Below are positions 1 through 9,526 of a stretch of 64,000 bases of DNA, one piece after another. This DNA comes from JAGOFO01 sp964522105 (GTDB lineage Bacteria > Myxococcota_A > UBA9042 > DTJE01), in the NCBI GenBank assembly GCA_964522105.1, contig CAZFVA010000010.1, positions 35,112-99,111 on the forward strand, read 5' to 3'. Positions within the stretch are counted from its first letter, which is position 1. Each line of letters opens with the position of its first letter. Position numbers and translations under genes: made by a program. Below the pieces are notes generated by a model, which was given only the letters and a program-made list of their open reading frames with translations, searched no databases and had not been told where the DNA came from.

Positions 1-1183
1 CGGTGACAGCAAGCTCGACCAGGTCATAGTTAGTTGCCCGTTCGTATGCTTCGCCTTCGTGAACTGACGGATGATAAAAATGCGGGGCAAAAACGGCTTC
101 ATTGACCGTTGTGGGACGAACCAGCTCGGGGGCGCCGAGCGTTATCGAAAGCGTGGTCGGCTCCATGAAGACAAGCCGACCGGGGGCCGCGGCCAGAAGC
201 GCTTCTGACAACTGTTCCATCCGGGGAATCCATATATCACGCATGAACGTGTATGCGCTTGCATTACCCCAGTTCGGTTCGTTCAGAAGGTCAAAACCGA
301 CGACTGCCGGGATGTCCTTTACGCGGTCAGCGACCGCGACCCAGGCCTCGATGAAACGATCGAACGTGGCATTGTTTGAATAGAAATTGTCAAAACAGGC
401 CTGGACTTCGTCGGCCAGGTAGTTCATCGACCATGGCTGAACCGGAACATAACTGGCGTAATAAGATTCGTCACACGCCCAGCGCGGGGCTCCATCTTCA
501 AGGAAGCCGACACCGAATATATCCTGATGCATATCAACAATGACTGTCAGTCCGGCGTTTCCGGCGGCTTCAACTAACGCGGCATATTTATCAAGATAGA
601 CTTCATCAATGACGCCTTCCTGCGGCATGATGGCGGCCCAGTAAGTCTGCAGCCTTATGCTGTCAAAACCGACGGCGGCCAGTTGGCGAAAGTTTTCTTC
701 GGTGTGCCAGGGCAGCATATCTGGAGCGTACTTGGCGTAATTAGAAACGTTGATACCATGAAGCAGGACGGCCCTGGACTGTTCATCCAGAATGAAACGA
801 CCATGACGCCTGAATCCCGAATCGGGCGCTGCAGCAGGCCACGGCCCGGGGTCGTACACGTCACCTGCAACATCGACGCCCACGTCAACCGGGTCAACAT
901 CGGCCGAATCATTTACTACGTCAGAATTTTCACCGTCAGCGTCGTCCGGCGCATCCGGCATCACGGCATCAGTATCGCCTGAGACGTCTGTCAAATCGAT
1001 AACTTCGACGTCGCCGCGACCTTCATCGTGACCATCAATATCGGGCGAACTATCGGAAGCGACATCACCTGCGGAAACTTCGGACAAGTCACCACCGACC
1101 ACATCGACCGGCATGACGTTGCCCGCACAACCACTCAGAATCACAGACAGGAACAAAACTGTCAGCGTCGCTTTCTTCATCAT
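1..1183 (-). CDS. GH5-like (endoglycoceramidase-type) glycoside hydrolase lipoprotein, 3' end off the window
   Basis: The reading frame runs off the left edge, so only the first 394 codons are present. The start ATGATGAAG (1183 or 1180) leads into a short hydrophobic signal ending LSGC, a lipobox, so the protein is probably an outer-membrane or surface lipoprotein. Residues about 24-110 form an Asp/Val-rich linker like those of other lipoproteins in this window. A TIM-barrel glycosidase domain follows: DMHQDIFG is typical of the endoglycoceramidase-like branch of GH5, GFDLLNEPNWG carries the predicted acid/base glutamate (about E302), and a later FMEPTT resembles the second conserved EP of that branch. 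The nucleophile glutamate near the C terminus is not in the window. Substrate cannot be told from sequence. A second, larger relative lies at 18587-21481. Confidence 0.8.
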   Translation of the reverse strand, partial: MMKKATLTVLFLSVILSGCAGNVMPVDVVGGDLSEVSAGDVASDSSPDIDGHDEGRGDVEVIDLTDVSGDTDAVMPDAPDDADGENSDVVNDSADVDPVDVGVDVAGDVYDPGPWPAAAPDSGFRRHGRFILDEQSRAVLLHGINVSNYAKYAPDMLPWHTEENFRQLAAVGFDSIRLQTYWAAIMPQEGVIDEVYLDKYAALVEAAGNAGLTVIVDMHQDIFGVGFLEDGAPRWACDESYYASYVPVQPWSMNYLADEVQACFDNFYSNNATFDRFIEAWVAVADRVKDIPAVVGFDLLNEPNWGNASAYTFMRDIWIPRMEQLSEALLAAAPGRLVFMEPTTLSITLGAPELVRPTTVNEAVFAPHFYHPSVHEGEAYERATNYDLVELAVT

Positions 1184-1220
1184 TCCAAAACTCTTAATTC
1201 CAGGACTCTTATCCTGAAAA

Positions 1221-1952
1221 TTACCGACCGCCAACCATTTCATTTTCTATTTGAAGTTCAACCCCGCCACATGGCAGTGATTGCAGCCCTTCTGACGGCG
1301 GCCACGGCACTGTAATCTTGCACAGCACGCGCGAAACAAGCTCATCATCCAGATAAGTCGGGATCGGAACCGGCTTCAGGCTGACCCGCCCCGGCTTCTG
1401 GCGGACCGGGGATGGCACCTGTGTCGTGACCTGCGCCTGAACCTGTACGGGGACTGCAATTTCGTCCACACGCCTTTTCACCGCACGTTCAGGACCGTAG
1501 TCCCCGATCAGATTATCAAAGCCCATTGCAAGGACTTCATCTTCATCAAGGTCCTGGCGCTTCGGCCGAACAACCACTTCACGTGTTTTATCAGGCTGTT
1601 GCGAAACCGCCGTCAAGTCTCCGGCTAACTCTGGAACCCACTTTGGTTCAAACAGGCGGACCAGAAACACTAAAGGGCGTGCGGCTGCCGTCCGGGCCGT
1701 AATTCGATTCCCGAAAAAAGGTTTCACGACAGGCTTTCTGGCTGTTGTAAACAGTGTGCGGGTACCGATTCGAACCTCGACAGACATCTCGACACCGGAA
1801 TAGACCGCGACCGGTACATTTGAAAGCCCGACAATTCTGACCATGCATGACGATGCTTCACCGGCGTCTGTGGCGGAACTGAACATGACGATACAACTGG
1901 CCGCAATCAGCGCGAATGAAAAGGCCGACAGGGACGGGAACCGGGGTGTCAT
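1221..1952 (-). CDS. Exported protein of unknown function
   Basis: I do not recognise this family. The chosen ATG (1952) overlaps the stop of the upstream gene as ATGA, which suggests translational coupling; an upstream in-frame start would add 12 residues without obvious gain. The first 30 or so residues form a Sec-type signal peptide ending near SATDAGEA. The mature part, about 210 residues, has a basic, Pro/Val-rich middle and four cysteines, two of them near the C terminus in VLCKITVPW and SLPCGGVE. No transmembrane segment or catalytic motif is visible after the signal. Being coupled to a surface-anchored propeller-like protein, it may be a secreted partner; that is inference. Confidence 0.6.
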   Translation of the reverse strand: MTPRFPSLSAFSFALIAASCIVMFSSATDAGEASSCMVRIVGLSNVPVAVYSGVEMSVEVRIGTRTLFTTARKPVVKPFFGNRITARTAAARPLVFLVRLFEPKWVPELAGDLTAVSQQPDKTREVVVRPKRQDLDEDEVLAMGFDNLIGDYGPERAVKRRVDEIAVPVQVQAQVTTQVPSPVRQKPGRVSLKPVPIPTYLDDELVSRVLCKITVPWPPSEGLQSLPCGGVELQIENEMVGGR

Positions 1953-3190
1953 GACCTTGCCCGGCGCACACCGAACAATACAGCGCACCCAACCATCAGC
2001 ATCACAATCGCAAACAGGGGCGAAGGCGCATTGCCGGAAGGCGAAGAAGCTGAACAGCCGCCGGAACCGGACGGTTTGAAGCCGTTCAAGTCGGTGCCAA
2101 CTACGACATCCATCATATTGCCGCTGTCCGCCGGGACAACTGTCGAATCACGATCAACAACGTCAGCAACAGTCCCGGTATCTTCATCCTGCTCNNNNNN
2201 NNNNNNNNNNNNNNNNNNNNNNNNNNNNNNNNNNNNNNNNNNNNNNNNNNNNNNNNNNNNNNNNNNNNNNNNNNNNNNNNNNNNNNNNNNNNNNATGTCG
2301 GTCCAGACGCGGCCGCCGTCAACCGTCTTACGCAGGACCTCAATGGTCTTGGGCTTCTCGACGCCACTCGGAATCTGCGCGATCATGTAACCGACCATTT
2401 CATCAACAAAATGCATCTTCTTGACGTAGAAAGCCTGGTCCTGAATCAGCGCCTCCCACACCATCTCGCGGGGATTAACCTTTGCAAGATCACTTGTCTT
2501 CAGGATGGTCCCGACCGCGTCAACACCGATAACAACTTTGCCTGCCTCATCCATGAGGAGGTTTCCATTTGCAAGCCAGGCCACATTGTCGTTAAGAACG
2601 AAGCCGGCCTTGATGCTCTGGTATTGCTTGTCGCCGATTGTCGGAACGAACCACGCCTTCGCGGTTTTTCCACCGTCATGCGAAATCATCGCCAGCGTAT
2701 CTGAACCAAAAAACACCACTGTATTGGCGCCATAAGAAGCGAAGTCGGACGGGGCCATCGGTCTTTTGAAAAACGGATCGGGCGACATCGTCCATGTGTC
2801 GCCGCCATCAGAGCTGACCCTGAAGGGGGACTTCATTGCCATCGTGCCCATATTGATGTCCATCCCGAGCATGTAGCACCTGTCGGGAAGCGGACACTGC
2901 ACACGACTGGGATAATACATGTTGCCCGCAGCAAGAACCGGCGGCTCGAACTTATCAAACACGCCGTTAGTCATCTTGTACCCGATCGGCACGGAATTCT
3001 GCGGATCGTTCGGATCGGGCATCGTCCCGAATCCAAAAACATGCGTTTCATCGGGGGCATTCAGCGTCATTATGAAGCCACCGGGATTGTTATATTCAAC
3101 AGTCCACTCACCGGCCACCGATTCACGGGCGGCAAAAAGGGACGAAGCAAGAACCAGAACGGAAAAGGCGACCGTCAATCCAATTCGCAT
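1949..3190 (-). CDS. Secreted propeller-like surface protein with GGCS C-terminal anchor (contains scaffold gap)
   Basis: The start at 3190 (MRIGLTVAFS) is preceded by GGAGG and opens a clear signal peptide; longer in-frame starts upstream lack this. The body shows repeated short blocks such as SSDGGDTWTMSPDP, SHDGGKTAKAWF and KTVDGGRVWTD, the DGGxTW signature of BNR/Ycf48-type beta-propeller repeats. The C terminus has an acidic linker, then SGSGGCSAS, a hydrophobic segment and a basic tail RRARS, the tripartite layout of MYXO-CTERM-like sorting signals. A 100-N gap (2195-2294) interrupts the gene. The two halves are in frame across it and are consistent with one secreted, anchored protein, but sequence of unknown length is missing and a join of two genes cannot be excluded. 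Confidence 0.65.
   Translation of the reverse strand: MRIGLTVAFSVLVLASSLFAARESVAGEWTVEYNNPGGFIMTLNAPDETHVFGFGTMPDPNDPQNSVPIGYKMTNGVFDKFEPPVLAAGNMYYPSRVQCPLPDRCYMLGMDINMGTMAMKSPFRVSSDGGDTWTMSPDPFFKRPMAPSDFASYGANTVVFFGSDTLAMISHDGGKTAKAWFVPTIGDKQYQSIKAGFVLNDNVAWLANGNLLMDEAGKVVIGVDAVGTILKTSDLAKVNPREMVWEALIQDQAFYVKKMHFVDEMVGYMIAQIPSGVEKPKTIEVLRKTVDGGRVWTDXXXXXXXXXXXXXXXXXXXXXXXXXXXXXXXXXXEQDEDTGTVADVVDRDSTVVPADSGNMMDVVVGTDLNGFKPSGSGGCSASSPSGNAPSPLFAIVMLMVGCAVLFGVRRARS
2195..2294. other. Assembly gap (100 N)
   Basis: Exactly 100 N, the usual placeholder for a scaffold join of unknown size. It falls inside the propeller-like gene, so the length and continuity of that protein are uncertain. Confidence 0.98.
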
Positions 3191-3390
3191 CAAAACACCT
3201 CCAGACTGCCAAACAAGTGTAACCCGCATATTCAACACGAAAATGCACTTTCTTTCCACATGGTAATTAGATCCAGTCTAAATAACCGAACACACACATA
3301 AATCAGTCCGGACAGATGGATAATGTGTGCAACTGCTGATACCATTTGACTTTCCAAGACCCGAACATCGTTTTTAAAGGGGGAATGCTG

Positions 3391-5940
3391 ATGAGCACAT
3401 TTATCAGGTATTTTTCGATCTGCGCAGCCATGGCCACCGCTTTCACGGCGCTTCTGATCCCGGCATCGACCCTGGCCGTGCCTGCCGACTACACATTTCC
3501 AATCATCGTTGAAGCGCACTGCGCGACGGCGGCGACCCCGTGCGGATCGGCATCAGAAGCCGACTTCGAACAAGCTGCCCGGCAGTCTATTTATGACATG
3601 AACGTTTACTGGCGAAACACCGGCATTTCGTTTCAGTTTAAAAGCGTGTCATTTTCGTATGGCGACAATTACCTGACGGTCAAGGACGACGCTCTCGGCG
3701 CGGGCCAGACTGCACAACTTGCACTCTTAAACACACTGCGAACGCAGGCATCCAATGACCCGGCCAACATCTACTGGTTTGTCATCGAGGGGCTGAACGT
3801 CTGTTTTTCCGGCATACCGGGTTCACACCTCGGCCGGACGCCTGATTCCAGAATGCCGAAGGAATACTACGGCGTCTTCTGCGGGGGCGTTAACGGCATG
3901 GTAATGGCCCATGAAATCGGCCATGCGTTCTGCCTGCCGCACCCTTTCACGTGGGCGGACTCGACGGCGGCAGCAAGCGCCGACCATGACGGAGACGGCC
4001 TGGCAGACACCGCTGATGACCCGGGAATAGTTGAAGGAAGTTCCACCGGGGATACGACGGCAATTAAAAACGGCTCCGATGTCGTTTTTGGAGCCACCTG
4101 GTGTGGCCAGGACCCGGAAACGTGCGCTGTCACAATCAATGACAACCGCGAGTGGTGCGCCTGGGACGAATGGCCGACAGATGCGGGCAGTTTCAGGCCG
4201 ACGTTGTGCACGCCGCGATGCAGAAAGTCTTCAAACGGGACCGTGTCGGCCACTGGCTACTACCCGGACATGGAACTTACCATGTCGTACTACATGGGCG
4301 ACTGCAGCGGTCCGTTCGTTTTCGGCTTCCAGACGTACGAAGGGTTCAGCCCCGATGAAGTCGAAGAAATGCGCGGGTGCTACGTTAACGGCACTGAACG
4401 CGGCCAGCTTACTGATGTTTGCAAAAACAAGGGCGGCGACACTGACTGGGACGGGCTCTGCGACGATGACGACCCATGCCCCAAGCTGCGGGCGTCAATA
4501 TGGGATCTTGATAAGGACAAAGACGGCATATCAGATGCCTGCGACCCGTGCCCGGATATCCCGGCCGTGAATTCAGATAACGATGGTGACGGGATTGACG
4601 ACGCCTGCGACCCGAACGATGACAACGACGCCTGCAACGACGACGTTGATGACCATCCTTTTGACGCAATGGTTCAGGTCGGGACGACTACAACCCCCGG
4701 ATGTTCCCAGAGTTCACACCCAATTAGAGCATCCGAAAGCGGCGATGCTGACAAAGACGGAATTCCTGACTGCCGGGATGACGACAACGATGATGACGGG
4801 GTGATTGACGGACTGGATGCCTGCCCGAACTCAGCAGAAGATATGTGCGTAATACCGGGTCAATCTTGCGGCATGCAATTGCCCTGGGACACCTGCATGG
4901 GCGGTGGATGCGGCATCGACATAATGGCGAAGCTGAAATCCCTTATGAATCCAGATGATCCCAGACTTGAGCGGCGCTTCGAAGTCAGATTCAAGGACGA
5001 CAGCATGTACCTGCTGCCGGAAACCGGGTACACCGCAGGCGAAATTCGTGGGGCACTGACCGGCAAAGCTTTCGGCATGCTTGAAGCAGGCGAAAGGATA
5101 AACATGTCGCTTGTAAAGAAGTCTGACGACAGCCTTATCGTCGAGGTGGGTGCCTATCGAATCGGCGACGTCAGGATCGCGGGCGGCGCACTTGGCAACA
5201 GTGTCGAAGTCGGCTTCGGCGGGGTCAAAAACCTGGCGGCAAGAAGCGGCAGCAAGACGCGGGCGGCCGAAGAACTGATAGTTCTGGACGTCGGCCTGAC
5301 GTGGGGCGTCGGCATACCTGCCAGTGAAGTACTTGAAGATACAGACAGCGATGGCGTGCCGGATTCTGTCGACAATTGCGTAGACGTCCCGAACGTCGCT
5401 CAGACTGACACTGACAACGACCACATCGGCAACGCGTGTGACCCCGACTTTGACGATGACGGCGTCGTTACACAGGGCGACATTTCGCGGATCAGCGACT
5501 GCGAAGGCGTCGCCATTAACAACATCCAGCCGTTCCCGGAACCGGGGCAGCCCGTCGGCCTTGAAGACCTGGCCACCCTGCACCACAAAGCCATCATGTG
5601 CCGGTTTGCAGACCTGAACGGCGACGGCACAATCGACGGGACCGACCTGTCAATCGCTGACGGCATGCTTGGCAAAAGACCGGGGCCATCGGCCTTTATT
5701 GACCCGTTCATGGTGATTGACCCCAACCCGGATCAGTCACCCGAGATGGCTAACGACACAGTCGGACCGACTGACGTGATTACCACAGATACCGGCACGA
5801 CAGGCGGCTCGGGCGGATGTTCAGCGGCAGGCGGCGCAGGCGACACAGGCCGGTCAGACTGGCTGCCGACGGCCATCATTCTGGCGCTCCTGTTCGGGGC
5901 CGCGACGCTGGCCACATTCAGAAAGTCCACTGCACGGTAA
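3391..5940 (+). CDS. Secreted metzincin-like zinc metalloprotease with thrombospondin type-3 repeats and GGCS anchor
   Basis: The ATG at 3391 sits 7 bases after AAGGGGG; ATG 3385 is an alternative. A signal peptide ends near ASTLAVPADY. The catalytic region contains HEIGHAFCLPH beginning at about H174, an HExxHxxxxxH zinc site as in metzincins such as pappalysins (M43); the usual Gly at position 8 is Cys. Calcium-binding DxDxDGxxD repeats of the thrombospondin type-3 kind occupy about residues 348-483 and 648-690, and a dockerin/EF-hand-like DLNGDGTIDGTDLS lies near 740. The protein ends with GGSGGCSAAGG, a hydrophobic segment and a basic tail, so it is probably processed and held at the cell surface. 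It is divergent from the propeller-like gene across a 200-base region. Substrate unknown. Confidence 0.85.
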   Translation: MSTFIRYFSICAAMATAFTALLIPASTLAVPADYTFPIIVEAHCATAATPCGSASEADFEQAARQSIYDMNVYWRNTGISFQFKSVSFSYGDNYLTVKDDALGAGQTAQLALLNTLRTQASNDPANIYWFVIEGLNVCFSGIPGSHLGRTPDSRMPKEYYGVFCGGVNGMVMAHEIGHAFCLPHPFTWADSTAAASADHDGDGLADTADDPGIVEGSSTGDTTAIKNGSDVVFGATWCGQDPETCAVTINDNREWCAWDEWPTDAGSFRPTLCTPRCRKSSNGTVSATGYYPDMELTMSYYMGDCSGPFVFGFQTYEGFSPDEVEEMRGCYVNGTERGQLTDVCKNKGGDTDWDGLCDDDDPCPKLRASIWDLDKDKDGISDACDPCPDIPAVNSDNDGDGIDDACDPNDDNDACNDDVDDHPFDAMVQVGTTTTPGCSQSSHPIRASESGDADKDGIPDCRDDDNDDDGVIDGLDACPNSAEDMCVIPGQSCGMQLPWDTCMGGGCGIDIMAKLKSLMNPDDPRLERRFEVRFKDDSMYLLPETGYTAGEIRGALTGKAFGMLEAGERINMSLVKKSDDSLIVEVGAYRIGDVRIAGGALGNSVEVGFGGVKNLAARSGSKTRAAEELIVLDVGLTWGVGIPASEVLEDTDSDGVPDSVDNCVDVPNVAQTDTDNDHIGNACDPDFDDDGVVTQGDISRISDCEGVAINNIQPFPEPGQPVGLEDLATLHHKAIMCRFADLNGDGTIDGTDLSIADGMLGKRPGPSAFIDPFMVIDPNPDQSPEMANDTVGPTDVITTDTGTTGGSGGCSAAGGAGDTGRSDWLPTAIILALLFGAATLATFRKSTAR

Positions 5941-6024
5941 TCAACCGGAACTGAATCCAACCGGTATCAACACAGACCAATCCCTGACAAATACATCAAG
6001 GCGACAATAAACTTTTAATTACAA

Positions 6025-6774
6025 TTAGTTGTCGGTGAATCCAAGGATTTCATCGATGTTGGGCTGAAGGACGATTTCGATGCGGCGGTTCAGGGCGCGA
6101 CCTTCGGGCGTTTCGTTGTCGCCGACAGGCTGAGTTTCGCCGTATCCGACAGCGGAAATGCGGTCGGCCGGCATCCCGGCTTCAATCATGTACAACGCGA
6201 CTTCAAGCGCACGGTTGGCCGACAGGCGCCAGTTCTTATCATCAGCACCGACGGCGTCAGTGTGACCGGCGACCTGGAATACGCGACCCTGAATACCTAC
6301 AAGAATTCCGGTCAGTTGACTGAGCGCATCGGCACCTTCCGGCTTCAGCTTGAAACGACCGGAATCAAACAGAATCTGCTCGCCCATCTCGACAATCATG
6401 CGACCTTTGTCGGTCCTGACCGTCAACTTGCCTGACGCGACCATTTCATCAAGTTTGCTTCTAAGTTCGGCCAGTTTCGCCTTGCGGGCTTCGGCCTGAA
6501 GACGAAGTTCTTCGACACGGTCAAGCGCACTCTGAAGGTCAGTTGAAAGCTCGCCTTTTTCCTGCGACAGAAGCGCCTTTTCCTGCCTGACACGGGCAAT
6601 CTCGGTGTTCAGTTTTTCACGCTGGGCAACCAGATCGGCCTTCTGCCTTTCCAGACCGGAAATCTGGTCCTTCAACGCCGAAGTATCCCGAACATAGACT
6701 TCTTCCTTGATTCCGCACCCGGAAATAAACGACACGGCCGCTACCAGGACCAGAGCACCTGCAAACTTTTTCAT
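6025..6774 (-). CDS. OmpA-family peptidoglycan-binding lipoprotein with coiled coil
   Basis: The start at 6774 overlaps the stop of the UbiB-like gene as ATGA. The first residues MKKFAGALVLVAAVSFISGC form a lipoprotein signal. Residues about 25-110 are a heptad-rich coiled coil (ERQKADLVAQREKLNTEI and following), and the last 120 residues are an OmpA C-terminal domain with FDSGRFKLKPEG, VAGHTDAVGADDKNWRLS and NRRIEIVL, which in this family binds diaminopimelate of peptidoglycan. It is therefore expected to link the outer membrane to the wall. It is the last gene of a minus-strand operon. Confidence 0.9.
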   Translation of the reverse strand: MKKFAGALVLVAAVSFISGCGIKEEVYVRDTSALKDQISGLERQKADLVAQREKLNTEIARVRQEKALLSQEKGELSTDLQSALDRVEELRLQAEARKAKLAELRSKLDEMVASGKLTVRTDKGRMIVEMGEQILFDSGRFKLKPEGADALSQLTGILVGIQGRVFQVAGHTDAVGADDKNWRLSANRALEVALYMIEAGMPADRISAVGYGETQPVGDNETPEGRALNRRIEIVLQPNIDEILGFTDN

Positions 6775-7937
6775 TTCTGCCCCCCATCGTGCATTAACAA
6801 AGATACTACCAGACAAATCATGAAAACCGCAGAAAGCGCACCTGAAATCAAACCGAATGTCCGCGTGACCGGGATTTCAGAGCCAAGCAGAAACGCCGCC
6901 CCGAAAAAGAAAGCCACAAACATTCCGGCAAGTAACGCCCTGTTTACCAGCACATAACGATCAACCCGCCGCGTCTTTTCATCGGCGGACCGGATAACCA
7001 TCGAATGTTCACCACGACGCATCCGACGCAGTATCCGGCGTATGTCATAAGGCGCGTCCTTCAGAAGCCCGATGGCACCCAGGGCGGCCTTTGTCAGCGA
7101 ACGGGTATGCTTTTCTGTGTCAAGCATCCGGTCCATGTAAATCTTACGCAGATACGGCTGCAGGAATTCGATCGGCTGGAAGTCCGGGCAGACTTCGTGG
7201 CCAACGCCTTCCATGATGGCGATTGACTTACCGACCATCAGAAGGTCGGTTGGAACACAGACGGAGTGCCTGCGCGCAACGACGACGGCATCGTTAATAA
7301 ACGTTGCAATTTCAAAATCTTCCAGCGATGCCGACCTGTAACGGTTTATCAGTGAAGCCAGGTCCGAACGCAGAATCCGCACATCGGTGTCATCAGTGAT
7401 GATATCCATGTCGATCAACACGTCCACCATCATGTCCACGTCTGCGTTCGCGATGGAAATCATGAAGGCGGCCATCTCGTCGATCCGCTTTGAATCGACC
7501 GTGCCGACCATCCCGTAGTCCAGAAGCGCTATCGCCCCGTCTTTCAGAACAAAAAAGTTCCCCGGGTGCGGATCGGCGTGGAAAAAGCCGAACTCGAAAA
7601 TTGACTTCAAGATGACGCGCATGCCGGTCTCGACGACCTTGCGGATATCGACTCCGGCGGCTTCAAGGGCGGCCCGGTCGGTCACTTTGAAGCCGTCGAC
7701 ATGCTCCATGACAATTACACGGCGGGTGCAGAATTCGCGGAACGGCGCTGGAACGAACATTTCCGGATCATCTTTGAACATGGCGGCGTACCTGACCATG
7801 TTGTTGACTTCAGCCAGAAAATCCATTTCGCGCAACAGGTTCTGCCTGAATTCTTCCGCAAGGGCTACCGTGCTCATCTGACTGAAGAAAGGAATCCGCT
7901 TTTCCAGAACTTCGGCAAGGCTCATCAGGATTCGCAG
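6771..7937 (-). CDS. UbiB/ABC1/AarF-family atypical kinase, N terminus lost in scaffold gap
   Basis: The visible part starts at the edge of the 100-N gap. It carries the ABC1 family hallmarks: LLREMDFLAEVNNM, the HADPHPGN catalytic block, and DYG in LLDYGMVG where most kinases have DFG. Two transmembrane helices close the protein (near VLVNRALLAGMFVAFFFGA and LISGALSAVFMICLVVSLL), as in UbiB, which acts at the membrane in isoprenoid-quinone metabolism. The N-terminal KxGQ region is missing because of the gap. The frame happens to continue across the gap into a glycosyltransferase; this is almost certainly an assembly artefact, not a fusion. Its stop overlaps the OmpA start. Confidence 0.88.
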   Translation of the reverse strand: MRILMSLAEVLEKRIPFFSQMSTVALAEEFRQNLLREMDFLAEVNNMVRYAAMFKDDPEMFVPAPFREFCTRRVIVMEHVDGFKVTDRAALEAAGVDIRKVVETGMRVILKSIFEFGFFHADPHPGNFFVLKDGAIALLDYGMVGTVDSKRIDEMAAFMISIANADVDMMVDVLIDMDIITDDTDVRILRSDLASLINRYRSASLEDFEIATFINDAVVVARRHSVCVPTDLLMVGKSIAIMEGVGHEVCPDFQPIEFLQPYLRKIYMDRMLDTEKHTRSLTKAALGAIGLLKDAPYDIRRILRRMRRGEHSMVIRSADEKTRRVDRYVLVNRALLAGMFVAFFFGAAFLLGSEIPVTRTFGLISGALSAVFMICLVVSLLMHDGGQK

Positions 7938-8037
7938 NNNNNNNNNNNNNNNNNNNNNNNNNNNNNNNNNNNNNNNNNNNNNNNNNNNNNNNNNNNNNNN
8001 NNNNNNNNNNNNNNNNNNNNNNNNNNNNNNNNNNNNN
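7938..8037. other. Assembly gap (100 N)
   Basis: Exactly 100 N separating the glycosyltransferase from the UbiB-like kinase. The end of one and the start of the other are missing, and further genes could be hidden. Confidence 0.98.
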
Positions 8038-8693
8038 ACTTTCATAATTCTGCTTACCGAAAGCACCTTGCTGCGACCACTTTCCCTTGCCTGACACTGG
8101 ATGGTGACCATCCCCGGCACAACCCCGGCGCGCATCATCCGAAGCGGAACCTCGACGTTCGCCATGAAAGTCCGGCTGAGAATCGGCATTCCTTCAATCA
8201 GCGAACGGCGAAAAACCATCGTGCCGGTAAAGGCACAGCGGTTACCAAGCAGAATCCTGGCGGTGTTCTGGTATCCCGCCGTCACGAAGGCGCGAACAAG
8301 CCCGTCGCCACGATGGTCGTACGTTGACAGCACAAGGTCATGGTCTTTCAACAGCGGCAGAAACCGTTCAAGAGTGTCAGGCACAACCTGAGCATCGCCC
8401 GGAAGCTGAGTCACATAATCACAAGTCGCCGCCAGATATCCGCTGCGAATCGCGGCGCCCATACCCTGGTTAACCCCGTGATGCACGACCTTGACCCTGC
8501 TGTCCTGCCGCGCGATGTCATCAGCGATTTTGCCTGTCAGGTCGGATGAACCGTCATCAACGACAACGACTTCCCCGCGCCCGCCCATAACCTTGTCCAG
8601 AAACGCCAGCGACGCCATCGTCTGCCGACCGATTGTCGCGGCCTCGTTAAAGGCCATAATTACAATAGACAATGAAAACGGATAGTTCGCCAT
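8038..8693 (-). CDS. Family 2 glycosyltransferase (dolichyl-phosphate-mannose-synthase-like), 3' end lost in gap
   Basis: The ATG at 8693 (MANYPFSLSIVI) follows a GGGG-containing site; a GTG farther upstream overlaps the preceding gene. The sequence is a GT-A fold: SIVIMAFNEAATIGR at the N terminus, VVVDDGSSDLT for nucleotide-sugar binding, NQGMGAAIRSGY, and QLPGDAQVVPD at the DxD position. This resembles DPM-type polyprenyl-phosphate glycosyltransferases. About 218 residues are visible before the gap, so any C-terminal membrane helices are not seen. It follows the amidohydrolase gene by about 25 bases. Confidence 0.85.
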
Positions 8694-8718
8694 CAAAACC
8701 CCATACAAGGCATCAACA

Positions 8719-9468
8719 TCAGCGCCCGAAAAGCGTGCGGGCGTTTCCACCCAGGATCAGTGCTTTTTCATCGGCGGACAGATCTGCTGCATCAATTACT
8801 GCCAGAAACGACGCGGGCGAATTCAGATTATGGTCAGAACCGAACAGTACCCGGTCGGCCCCTGCAATCCTGACAGCCATGGCCAGAAGCCAGTATTCAC
8901 GAATACTTTCAGTACCAAACCAGATATTTGTCAGCCCGCTTTGTGCCACATCGCCAGCCGCACCCATGACAAGCGAAGGTGAATCCCCGCCCATGTGCGC
9001 CATGACAAATCTGACGTCAGGCCATTTCCGGGCTGTCTGAATCAGCAGATTGTAACCGGCGACCTCCTGCCATCTGCCACAATGAACGACGACAGGAAGA
9101 TTTTTATCAGCGGCGGTCTTCAAGGCAGGAATCCAGCACGGATCGGTCACCGGTCTGCGATTAAACGACGGATGCACCTTGATGGCCCGGTAATCAAAGC
9201 CGGAAACCAGATCCGCAATGCCCGCGTCATCAGGACACGCCCACGCCGCAGCCAGAAATTCAACGTCGCCTTCATAAGCCCGCAACCAGTTAATAAGCTG
9301 CTGGTTATCCCCGCTGTCGGTCGACATGACCAGCGCCCCGGTCACACCGCTGGCAGCAAGAACCCCGGCCGTCTGTTGCAGAGTCGTGCCGTGCCCGCCA
9401 AAATCCGGCGACTGCCACACCCCGACATGAACATGAGCATCAAATTTCCGGAACAATCTGTCTTCCAA
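8719..9468 (-). CDS. Amidohydrolase-family (Amidohydro_2-like) metal-dependent hydrolase
   Basis: GGAGGG is followed by two consecutive TTG codons (9471 and 9468); the second has better spacing and is chosen. The protein of about 249 residues is a compact TIM-barrel hydrolase: FDAHVHVGVW supplies the first metal His pair, VVVHCGRW and VMAHMGGDS the later His residues, and LFGSDHNLNSPA the catalytic Asp, in the order typical of PF04909-like amidohydrolases. The substrate is not evident. It heads the minus-strand operon with the glycosyltransferase, UbiB-like kinase and OmpA lipoprotein, though the gap weakens this linkage. Confidence 0.85.
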   Translation of the reverse strand: MEDRLFRKFDAHVHVGVWQSPDFGGHGTTLQQTAGVLAASGVTGALVMSTDSGDNQQLINWLRAYEGDVEFLAAAWACPDDAGIADLVSGFDYRAIKVHPSFNRRPVTDPCWIPALKTAADKNLPVVVHCGRWQEVAGYNLLIQTARKWPDVRFVMAHMGGDSPSLVMGAAGDVAQSGLTNIWFGTESIREYWLLAMAVRIAGADRVLFGSDHNLNSPASFLAVIDAADLSADEKALILGGNARTLFGR

Positions 9469-9526
9469 CAAGTTCCCTCCGACAAGGCAACTGACCAGAC
9501 TATTGTAAACCCATACTGCGCGACAC

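Noticed and set aside
6771..8750. A glycosyltransferase-kinase fusion protein
   Set aside because: The apparent continuity depends on 100 placeholder N; each half lacks the end that meets the gap.
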